Assembly (NCBI GenBank): GCA_032095175.1
Contig: DAMCZI010000012.1
Span: 56,536 to 120,535, forward strand
Source of the DNA: DAMCZI01 sp032095175
GTDB lineage: Bacteria; Bacillota; Clostridia; Clostridiales; Caloramatoraceae
Direction of reading: 5' to 3'
Length of the DNA: 64,000 bases
Position 1 is the first letter of the stretch. Each line of letters begins with the position of its first letter. This document shows, piece by piece, positions 1 through 6,703 of the stretch. Below the pieces are notes generated by a model. The model had not been told where the DNA came from. It ran no database searches and saw only the letters and a list, made by a program, of their open reading frames with translations. Position numbers and translations under genes: made by a program.

Positions 1-1
1 T

Positions 2-895
2 GCAGACCTTGCTAAATCAACAAAGATAGGCTTGTTTAAAGAAAAGTTCCCTGATCGCTTCTTCAATGCCGGTATTGCTGAACAAAACATGTTTGGTATG
101 GCTGCTGGAATGGCTAAGGCTGGGCTGGTTCCATTTGTTTCAACCTTTGCTGTATTTGCATCCATGAGGGGGCTTGATCAGGTTCACACGGATATCTGCT
201 ACCAGAACCTTAACGTTAAAATAATCGCAACCCATGCAGGCTTATCCTTTGGTCAGGCAGGCTCAACGCATCACTGCACCGAGGATTTATCAATAATGCG
301 TTCCATGGCTAACTGCAAGGTTATAGTCCCAGCAGATGGAATGGAAACTGCAAATGCTGTAAAGGCAGCATATGAGACTCCTGGACCCGTCTATATAAGA
401 ATTAACAGAGGCTTCGATCAGAGGTTATATGATACCACAGACTATGGCTTTGAGGTTGGAAAGGCAGTACAGCTTGCTGATGGAACAGATGTTACTATAA
501 TTGCATGCGGCTCATGCGTATACCAGGCAGTTGAAGCATCAAAGATATTAAACAGCGTTGATGGAATAAAGGCAAGAGTTTTAAATATTCATACTGTAAA
601 ACCAATAGATAGGGATGCCATATTAACTGCTTTAAAGGAAACAAGAAGGATTATAACCGTTGAAGATCACAATATCTATGGAGGCTTGGGAAGTGCTGTT
701 GCTGAGGTTGTTGCTGAAAGTGGAAAGTCCTGTGCGTTTATGAGGCTCGGAATACCTGACACCTTCTCTATTATTGGACTGCATGAGGACCTTATGGCAT
801 ACTACAAAATCGATACCAACGGAATAGTAGAAAATGTGCGTCAGCTCATGGGTAGAGATTTTGAAGAAGATGAAAACTGGGATGATGAGGTGTAA
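2..895 (+). CDS. Transketolase, C-terminal subunit (5' end outside window)
   Basis: The frame is open to the left edge, so the gene starts before the window; the TTG at 32 is internal, because the residues before it (ADLAKSTKIG) are conserved transketolase sequence. The visible ~297 residues carry the pyrimidine-binding domain signature GIAEQNMFGMAAGMA, with the E that activates thiamine diphosphate, followed by the C-terminal transketolase domain. Size and content match the second subunit of the split two-gene transketolase common in Firmicutes and Archaea; the diphosphate-binding subunit should lie just upstream. It works in the non-oxidative pentose phosphate pathway. The stop is 2 nt before the next start, suggesting one transcript with the following genes. 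A DXS-like enzyme is possible but less likely at this length. Confidence 0.9.
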   Translation, partial: ADLAKSTKIGLFKEKFPDRFFNAGIAEQNMFGMAAGMAKAGLVPFVSTFAVFASMRGLDQVHTDICYQNLNVKIIATHAGLSFGQAGSTHHCTEDLSIMRSMANCKVIVPADGMETANAVKAAYETPGPVYIRINRGFDQRLYDTTDYGFEVGKAVQLADGTDVTIIACGSCVYQAVEASKILNSVDGIKARVLNIHTVKPIDRDAILTALKETRRIITVEDHNIYGGLGSAVAEVVAESGKSCAFMRLGIPDTFSIIGLHEDLMAYYKIDTNGIVENVRQLMGRDFEEDENWDDEV

Positions 896-897
896 GT

Positions 898-1683
898 ATG
901 GTGTCAAAGGAAGAATTATATTCAAACAGGATATTCCTAAACGCAGTACTTCCTCTAGTAAAAGTAATAGTTGAGAAAAAGGAGAATATCTCAAAAAAAT
1001 TTCAGGGAAGAAATGCCATAATACAGATAAGCGCTAAGGATTCAGAAGGAAAGGTTGGAACCCATTTTGTAATAGAAAATGGAGTGTTTACAGTTAAGAG
1101 AGGCATAAATCAAAAACCAACCCTTGAGCTTGAGTTTCAAAGCATCCCTGGTTTAAACAATTTTTTTGCAGGGAGGAGTAAAAAACTTCCTAAAATAAAA
1201 GGGCTCAAAAATCTTGGACTTCTATTGGCAACCCTGAAGGCTCTTATGACAATGGGAAATATGCTTGGGGCTAAAAAGCCTCCAGAAAAAAATGAAGACA
1301 AGGAACTTTTGGCCATGCTCTATTTCTATTTGCTCTCCTCCGGAATAAGCCAGCTTAACAAAGCAGGACATCCTGGTGTATCAAAATGGGTTAAAATGAG
1401 TCCTGATAGAGTATATGCTTGGGCTGTCAACGACAAGCCTGAACTATCTGCCTATATAAGGGTAAAAGCAGGAAACAGCAAGGCATGCCGTGGGGAGTAT
1501 AAACGTTCAAAGCCCTTCTTTACAATGAAGTTTGACTCCGTAGACAGTGCACTTGGTACACTTCTTGAAACAGATAATATAATCGATGCTACTGTTAATG
1601 GGCGACTCATTATGGAAGGAGCCCCTGAGTTTGGAGCTCAGATAGGTGAATATATGTCACTTATAGGCTCCTATGCAAAGTAG
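898..1683 (+). CDS. SCP2-like sterol/lipid-binding domain protein (tentative)
   Basis: A 261-residue soluble protein with no signal peptide. Residues ~30-130 and ~160-260 look like two related alpha/beta units: each has a short strand pattern (GVFTVKRG; FFTMKFDSVDSAL) and ends in a helix, and the C-terminal part (DATVNGRLIMEGAPEFGAQIG) resembles SCP2-type lipid-binding folds, where a glycine-rich loop precedes the last helix. The family call rests on recalled pattern, not a search. It follows the transketolase gene by 2 nt and precedes a VOC-family gene by 15 nt, so it probably belongs to the same operon. The substrate is unknown. Confidence 0.45.
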   Translation: MVSKEELYSNRIFLNAVLPLVKVIVEKKENISKKFQGRNAIIQISAKDSEGKVGTHFVIENGVFTVKRGINQKPTLELEFQSIPGLNNFFAGRSKKLPKIKGLKNLGLLLATLKALMTMGNMLGAKKPPEKNEDKELLAMLYFYLLSSGISQLNKAGHPGVSKWVKMSPDRVYAWAVNDKPELSAYIRVKAGNSKACRGEYKRSKPFFTMKFDSVDSALGTLLETDNIIDATVNGRLIMEGAPEFGAQIGEYMSLIGSYAK

Positions 1684-1698
1684 TTAGGAGGTATAACT

Positions 1699-2229
1699 TT
1701 GAAAATACGTTCAATAAGTCATACTGGCCTTACAGTATCAAGCTTTGAAAGGGCTGTAAAGTGGTACTATGAGATGTTTGGATTGAGGCTTATAGATGAT
1801 CAGTTCATGGATAAGGAACAGGTTAATAAACTCTATTCCCTGTATAACCTGAAGGATGTTGATATCCATCTTGGCTTTCTAAGAGCTCCAAAGGGAGGAG
1901 TTGTTGAACTGTTTGAATTTTCCCCGTCAATGCCAGCCGTTGATGTTGCTTGGAATAAGCCTGGCCCAACACACTTTACCTTTGATGTTAAAAATATTCC
2001 TGAGTGGTATAGGTGGCTTAAGGCAAAGGGGGTTGAATTTTGTTCAGAGCCCCAGAAAACAGGTATAAATGAATGGGTATTTCTTAAAGACCCTGATGGA
2101 AACCTTATTGAACTAATTGACCTTAAGAGTAACTACCCTATTATTAGATTACTAGGGGGATTAGCAGGAAAGTTTATGGCAAAGGGAAAATACAAAAAAT
2201 ATTATACAGAGAATGGATGTGGAAGATAA
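1699..2229 (+). CDS. VOC-family (glyoxalase/dioxygenase fold) protein
   Basis: The TTG start is supported by AGGAGG at 1686-1691. The 176-residue protein begins SHTGLTVSSFERAVKWYYEMFG, the typical first beta-alpha-beta module with H8 as a probable metal ligand, and has a second module with THFTFDV and the closing FLKDPDGNLIELID (ligand E). This is the single-domain VOC pattern shared by glyoxalase I, extradiol dioxygenases and methylmalonyl-CoA epimerase, and the substrate cannot be assigned. The C-terminal ~30 residues are basic and lie outside the fold. It overlaps the next gene by 17 nt, implying translational coupling with the TetR regulator. Confidence 0.8.
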   Translation: MKIRSISHTGLTVSSFERAVKWYYEMFGLRLIDDQFMDKEQVNKLYSLYNLKDVDIHLGFLRAPKGGVVELFEFSPSMPAVDVAWNKPGPTHFTFDVKNIPEWYRWLKAKGVEFCSEPQKTGINEWVFLKDPDGNLIELIDLKSNYPIIRLLGGLAGKFMAKGKYKKYYTENGCGR

Positions 2230-2890
2230 ATTGGAAATAACTAAAGCTAAATTTTATAAGGATACCTTTGAAAACATACCTGAATATCGAAGACAAAGGG
2301 TTTTGGATGTTGCTATTTTAGAGTTTGCATCAAATGGATATAACGCTGCAAATATAAATACAATTGCAAAAAAAGCAGATATAAGCATTGGTTCCTTGTA
2401 CAGCTATTTTGATTCAAAGGAGGCCCTATTTCTAACAATTGTAGACATAGGATTTCATCTGCTTGAAACAGCATTAAGCAGTATAGATAGTGAAAATGAT
2501 GATATATTTGATGTATTTGATAAGCTATTAAGAATTTCAAAGGATTATGCAATAAAATACCCTGAGATGAATCAGATATACCTTGACCTTACTACTCAAG
2601 GACTTTCAAGCCTTTCGGAAAAACTGTCCTGGAAAATGGAATCAACTACTGCAAAACTTTATCAGAATGTTATTAAAAAATCAAAGCAAAAGGGATTATT
2701 AGGTTCAAACATTGATGAAAAACTTATTTCCTTCTACCTTGATAATCTTATAATAATGTTTCAGTTTTCATTTACTTCAGATTATTATAAGGAAAGAATG
2801 AAGATTTTTATCGGTCAAGAAGCTGTTTCGGACAGTGAGACAATTATAAAGGGTCTATTAGATTTTGTAAGAAAAGCGCTCTCAGCTTAG
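2213..2890 (+). CDS. TetR/AcrR-family transcriptional regulator
   Basis: A 225-residue protein with an N-terminal TetR DNA-binding domain at ~20-70: RVLDVAILEFASNGYNAA, then IAKKADISIGSLYSYFDSKE, the canonical recognition-helix region. The rest is a helical ligand-binding and dimerisation domain with no recognisable ligand signature. It is the last gene of the + strand cluster that starts before the window, and its start lies inside the VOC gene. It probably regulates this cluster or a nearby transporter in response to a small lipophilic ligand; that is inference from the family. Confidence 0.88.
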   Translation: MDVEDKLEITKAKFYKDTFENIPEYRRQRVLDVAILEFASNGYNAANINTIAKKADISIGSLYSYFDSKEALFLTIVDIGFHLLETALSSIDSENDDIFDVFDKLLRISKDYAIKYPEMNQIYLDLTTQGLSSLSEKLSWKMESTTAKLYQNVIKKSKQKGLLGSNIDEKLISFYLDNLIIMFQFSFTSDYYKERMKIFIGQEAVSDSETIIKGLLDFVRKALSA

Positions 2891-2906
2891 GCTGTCTGCG
2901 CTTTTC
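2871..2906 (+). terminator. Hairpin over the end of the TetR gene
   Basis: GAAAAGCGC (2871-2879) pairs with GCGCTTTTC (2898-2906). The stop codon lies in the loop. The T-run is short, so it is a moderate terminator candidate closing the transketolase-TetR transcript. Confidence 0.5.
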
Positions 2907-3340
2907 CCAATAGTAGCTGATTTTACTTATTACTATATTTAACACAACCCTAAAGCTTCTGCATTTACATTATGTCATTAATGTTTAGGATCAAATTTAT
3001 GTAAAACACATAGTTTACTTCAAACTTGCTTATGTATTATGGAACTATTTACTGCTTTTACTCGTCAGAAAGATAGAGGCTTTGTATGCATATGCATTTT
3101 TTCTATATTAATCATGCTAAAGATTATAAATCAGAAGCTGTAGTATTAATACATTGATGTAGAATCATATGTACAAAAGTCCAAAATAAATACGCCAATA
3201 CAATATTAATGGGTTACTCCTTTACGTAATGTTTCTTCAATCTCCCAAGAAGATACTGCAAACAAGCTTACTTGATGGAGTAATATAACCCTACTCATTA
3301 ATATTGCTATTTAATTTGAGAGTTACTCTACGTGCTCTCC
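2907..3340. other. Gene-free spacer with degenerate palindromic repeats
   Basis: No supported ORF. Around 2976-3013 there is a partial match to the dispersed ~52-bp repeat seen at 5561 and 6632 (AATGTTTAGGATCAA, then ATTTATG and AAAACA). At 3201-3303 an interrupted palindrome has arms CAATATTAATG and CATTAATATTG, with GGGTTACTCC inside facing GGAGTAATATAACCC. It looks like a decayed mobile or structured intergenic element. Confidence 0.45.
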
Positions 3341-3374
3341 AAAAAGCCCTTGAAGTTTATGCTTCAAGGGCTTT
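3341..3374 (-). terminator. Intrinsic terminator of the flagellin gene
   Basis: A 13-bp stem: AAAGCCCTTGAAG (3343-3355) pairs with CTTCAAGGGCTTT (3362-3374). Read on the - strand it ends in TTTTT, about 40 nt after the flagellin stop. Confidence 0.85.
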
Positions 3375-3416
3375 CAATGTGAATTCATAATATTTATCTT
3401 TGTTTTTTTCACTTGA

Positions 3417-5084
3417 TTAAGCTATAAGCTTTAAAATAGATTGTGCCTGCTGGTTTGCACTTGCAAGCATCGCCTGTGCTGCCTGAGATAAAATATTATC
3501 TTTTGAAAGCTTCATCATCTCTTTAGCCATATCAGCATCACGAATTCTTGATTCAGAAGCTGTAAGATTCTCATTTGTGTTGTTAGTTGCCATAAGTGCA
3601 TGCTCTAATCTGTTTTGGATTGCTCCAAATCGTGACCTTTCATATGAAACTCTCTCTATGGCATTATCAAAACCTTCAATCGCACCCTGTGCATTATTAG
3701 TAACATCCACTGATGATATCGCAAGACTGTCTGATGTCACATTGGAAAGCTTAACCTCCAAGGATATGGAAGCATTTGCACCAATCTGCAATGATAAAAC
3801 TGCAGCCTCTCCAGCTGTATCCATTACAGGCCATATTTCATTAAAGCCTGAAAGAGGGTCTGCTGTTGGAGTTGCTGTTGGAGTATCTGGGACTGCTGCA
3901 GCAGCGTTCTTTCCTGCACCACCATCAGCATCTAGTCCTCCTATCGCCCCTGTATCAGCATTAGACAAGTCCATTTTGTTTATTATATAGTCATCTCCAT
4001 TAGTAGTAAAATCTGTTACAAATCCAGTTAACCCTCCTACGTAAGCACCATGCGCTATGTTTTTCAATGCATCATCAAGGGTTAAAGTTGGATTACTTTT
4101 AAGATAGTCAAATACTTCTTTTATACCTGTACCCCCAGCATCCTGTATATGGTCATGGAGATATCGCACTGCAGTATACCCTCCAGAATAATGTATACTG
4201 TCATTTACCCATCCACCAGAAATAGTATTCGCAATATTGCCTGCATTTGCTGTTCCACCATCTCCAACTACTCTTTCATCTGCTCCATGTATAAACTCAG
4301 CAGTACCTTCCTTAAACCATGTAGGAAGACTTGCAAAGTTCATCGTTCTTGCCATGGTAGCATGAACAAGCTCATGGGCTAAAATTCTGTCATTATAATA
4401 TGGTGCTGTACCTCCATTAGGCTCCGAAACTGGTACAAAATCACTCATATCAACATGAAGCTCAAGGTTATACCCCTTTCCGCTGCCATCAATATTGTAT
4501 TGTACAAAAGCCAATGTTCCTCCTGGAGAACCTGGATCTAATTCAATTTTTAAATTTGCTCCATCAGCAGTTAGACCATATTTATCCTTAATAAGATTTT
4601 CTGCATTCTTAAGCCATGATTTTTGCAGCCAATCAATTACTGCCTGTTTGTCACTGCCTGATACTGTTTCTGCATTTAAAAGCTTTATTGTATTAAATTC
4701 TGTATTATTTGCTATTCTATCTATTTCATTTTTTATTTGGTTTATTTCATCTTGAATTTTTCCTTTATCATCCTTTGTTAATGTACCATTAGCAGCCTGC
4801 ACAGATAATTCTCTTCCTCTTTGAAGAAGACTGTGTACCTCATTTAATCCACCCTCTGCAGTTTGTATTAAAGAAATTCCGTCTTGTATGTTCCTTGATG
4901 CTTGTCCCAATCCTCTAATTTGAGCCCTCATCTTTTCCGATATTGAAAGCCCTGCTGCATCATCTGCTGCATTATTGATTCTCAAACCAGAAGCTAATTT
5001 ACCAGTGGTTTTACCTATCTTATTTGTATTAATTCCAATATTTCTTAGAGCATTTAGTGCCGATATATTATTGTTAATCCTCAT
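3417..5084 (-). CDS. Flagellin with zinc metallopeptidase insert (flagellinolysin type)
   Basis: 555 residues. 1-138 form a standard flagellin N-terminal D0/D1 (MRINNNISALNALRN; LASGLRINNAADDAAGLSIS; IQTAEGGLNEVHSLLQRGRE). About 465-555 form the C-terminal D1/D0 (IERVSYERSRFGAIQNRLEH; DADMAKEMMKLSK; ASANQQAQSILKLIA). The variable region between them is a peptidase-like domain with HELVH at 237-241 and a gluzincin-like WFKEGTAEF, where E259 is the likely third zinc ligand (E263 possible), followed by an Ala/Thr/Pro-rich linker (~390-410). This matches the described flagellinolysins, flagellins that make the filament surface proteolytic. RBS is GAGGAGGTGAAAT before ATG. It stands alone with its own sigma-28 promoter and terminator; no other flagellar gene is in the window. 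Activity is inferred from intact motifs. Confidence 0.93.
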   Translation of the reverse strand: MRINNNISALNALRNIGINTNKIGKTTGKLASGLRINNAADDAAGLSISEKMRAQIRGLGQASRNIQDGISLIQTAEGGLNEVHSLLQRGRELSVQAANGTLTKDDKGKIQDEINQIKNEIDRIANNTEFNTIKLLNAETVSGSDKQAVIDWLQKSWLKNAENLIKDKYGLTADGANLKIELDPGSPGGTLAFVQYNIDGSGKGYNLELHVDMSDFVPVSEPNGGTAPYYNDRILAHELVHATMARTMNFASLPTWFKEGTAEFIHGADERVVGDGGTANAGNIANTISGGWVNDSIHYSGGYTAVRYLHDHIQDAGGTGIKEVFDYLKSNPTLTLDDALKNIAHGAYVGGLTGFVTDFTTNGDDYIINKMDLSNADTGAIGGLDADGGAGKNAAAAVPDTPTATPTADPLSGFNEIWPVMDTAGEAAVLSLQIGANASISLEVKLSNVTSDSLAISSVDVTNNAQGAIEGFDNAIERVSYERSRFGAIQNRLEHALMATNNTNENLTASESRIRDADMAKEMMKLSKDNILSQAAQAMLASANQQAQSILKLIA

Positions 5085-5129
5085 ATTTCACCTCCTCATC
5101 CTCTGTATTCCGCAAATAATACTATATTT

Positions 5130-5157
5130 TTATCGGTTTAAAGCATTAAATTCTTTA
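5130..5157 (-). promoter_or_regulatory. Sigma-28 (SigD/FliA) promoter of the flagellin gene
   Basis: On the - strand TAAA (5157-5154), a 16-nt spacer and ACCGATAA (5137-5130) closely match the flagellar sigma consensus TAAA-N15/16-GCCGATAA. It lies about 45 nt upstream of the flagellin ATG. Confidence 0.85.
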
Positions 5158-5180
5158 ATATGAAATGTGTAATAACTATA

Positions 5181-5221
5181 AAAACTCAATGCTTGTGGTA
5201 ATCCATCAAACATTGAGTTTT
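5181..5221. terminator. Hairpin upstream of the flagellin promoter
   Basis: AAAACTCAATG (5181-5191) pairs perfectly with CATTGAGTTTT (5211-5221). It could insulate the flagellin promoter from upstream transcription; direction is uncertain. Confidence 0.45.
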
Positions 5222-5560
5222 ATATTACATATTATCCACAGACAAAATATTTTTTGCCCACATTATCCACGGCTTAATCCGCATTTTCATAATCAAATAG
5301 GGGATAATTTTTTTATGCCTCGGAATCTATATATTTCCCTAAATTCATATAACGCAATAATATCTTAATTTAAAATCTTTATTGCGTTATATATAGCTAA
5401 TAAGGAATAATGTACATTATACCTGTTGTTGAAACTTTAATATTTATGCTTCATACTAATGATGTATAATATTATATATGTTATAGGTATTTGTTTGTTT
5501 ATATTAATTGCACTATAGATTTTACATTAAGAGTTGTGCGATTAATAAGTCGGGGAAAGG
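5222..5560. other. Gene-free spacer with DnaA-box-like sites and a hairpin
   Basis: No supported ORF. TTATCCACA (5232-5240) is a perfect DnaA-box match and TTATCCACG (5263-5271) a one-base variant, 31 nt apart. A perfect 14-bp inverted repeat, ATATAACGCAATAA (5347-5360) with TTATTGCGTTATAT (5379-5392), shares the string AAAATCTTTATTGCG with the hairpin at 63421-63464, so these are copies of one repeat. Confidence 0.5.
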
Positions 5561-5613
5561 ATTTCGCATAAATGTTTAGGGTCAAGCAATGTAGGATCAT
5601 TTATGCAAAACAT
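5561..5613 (+). repeat. Dispersed ~52-bp repeat, copy A (upstream of exonuclease gene)
   Basis: Runs from ATTTCGCATAAATGTTTAGG to CATTTATGCAAAACAT, with an internal inverted repeat GCATAAATG (5566-5574) / CATTTATGC (5598-5606). It is nearly identical to copy B (6632-6683) and to copy C in reverse (63192-63238). It ends 17 nt before the ATG of the exonuclease gene. Confidence 0.8.
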
Positions 5614-5630
5614 CTAGAAGGGAGAATCAA

Positions 5631-6566
5631 ATGAATTTTGTTGCAATAGATTTTGAAACAGCAAATGAGAAAAGAAATAGTGCATGTTCTCTAGGAATTG
5701 CTGTTGTTAAAAACAATAAAATTGTTGAGGAAAAATATTGGCTCATAAAGCCTTATGAAATGCGATTTGAGCCTATGAATATATGGATTCATGGTATTAC
5801 AGAAAATGATGTTATAAATGAACCGCAAATGGATGCGCTTTGGTGCGAAATAAAACCTTACCTAGAAAATAGTTTTGTTGTTGCACACAATGCTTCCTTT
5901 GACCTTAGCGTGCTGCGTAACACATTAGATTCATATGGAATACCCTATCCTGAGTTAAAGTATTCCTGCACAGTAATAATGTCACAACTCTTTTACACCG
6001 GGCTTCCTAATCATAAGCTTAACACCGTTGCAAATCACCTTGGGATAAGCTTTAAACATCATAATGCCCTTGAAGATGCAGTTGTCGCTGCTAGAATACT
6101 TATAGATATACTAGATGAGCTTAAAATAAACACAATAGAGGAATTGAGCAGCAGGATGGGTCTGAAAATTGGCGCATTATACGAGGGTGGCTACACCTGT
6201 TCCGGAAAGATAAAGGATTTTACTCTAGAGAAAACCAGCTCTAGAAAAACAAAAGAAAACAAGGCTTGTTCTAAATGCAGCAGAAATTTAGGGCGTGCTT
6301 TTTCAAATAAAACTGTTGTAATTACAGGTCCACTGGAATCAATGTCCAGATCAGATGCAATGCAGAGAATTATTGACGCCGGCGGAATAGTTGGAAGTAG
6401 TGTAACAAGGAAGACTCATTACCTTGTTACAAGGATTCACAACATAGAAAAGCTTGCCCACAATATGAAGAGCACTAAATTGAAAAAAGCTGAGATGCTA
6501 ATAAATACTGGACAGGATATAAAAATCCTGTCAGAGGATGAATTTTTGGATATGCTTAACAAATAG
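5631..6566 (+). CDS. DnaQ-family 3'-5' exonuclease with C-terminal BRCT domain
   Basis: 311 residues. The DEDDh exonuclease fold spans ~1-165: Exo I VAIDFETAN (D7, E9), Exo II AHNASFDLSVL (D91), Exo III HNALEDA (H144, D149). All catalytic residues are present. A BRCT domain spans ~223-305 (FSNKTVVITGPLESMSRSDA; IIDAGGIVGSSVTRKTHYLV), the module also found at the C-terminus of NAD-dependent DNA ligase. A CSKC pair at ~213-216 sits in the linker. This exonuclease-BRCT arrangement is common in Firmicutes, annotated as an epsilon-like subunit, and probably acts in DNA repair rather than as replicative proofreader. It precedes recQ by ~140 nt and has the same upstream repeat. RBS is AGAAGGGAG. Confidence 0.9.
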   Translation: MNFVAIDFETANEKRNSACSLGIAVVKNNKIVEEKYWLIKPYEMRFEPMNIWIHGITENDVINEPQMDALWCEIKPYLENSFVVAHNASFDLSVLRNTLDSYGIPYPELKYSCTVIMSQLFYTGLPNHKLNTVANHLGISFKHHNALEDAVVAARILIDILDELKINTIEELSSRMGLKIGALYEGGYTCSGKIKDFTLEKTSSRKTKENKACSKCSRNLGRAFSNKTVVITGPLESMSRSDAMQRIIDAGGIVGSSVTRKTHYLVTRIHNIEKLAHNMKSTKLKKAEMLINTGQDIKILSEDEFLDMLNK

Positions 6567-6631
6567 ATTAATGAGCATTTATGTATATTTTATATTTAAA
6601 GTGCAATAATCCTAATGTTTAAATAACTATG

Positions 6632-6683
6632 ATTTCACATAAATGTTTGGATCGGGCAGTGTAGAATCATTTATGCGAAACAT
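6632..6683 (+). repeat. Dispersed ~52-bp repeat, copy B (upstream of recQ)
   Basis: Same element as copy A, running from ATTTCACATAAATGTTTGG to CATTTATGCGAAACAT. It ends 20 nt before the recQ ATG, directly before the GGAGG ribosome site. Confidence 0.8.
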
Positions 6684-6703
6684 ATGGATACACGGAGGTT
6701 TTT

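Noticed and set aside
898..1683. Second transketolase-related subunit
   Set aside because: No thiamine-diphosphate motif or similarity to transketolase domains is visible.
3577..4755. + strand frames opposite the flagellin gene
   Set aside because: They lack ribosome sites and are shadows of a clearly coding - strand gene.
5561..6683. LexA/SOS boxes before the repair genes
   Set aside because: The shared upstream element does not contain a GAAC-N4-GTTC type site; its regulator, if any, is unknown.
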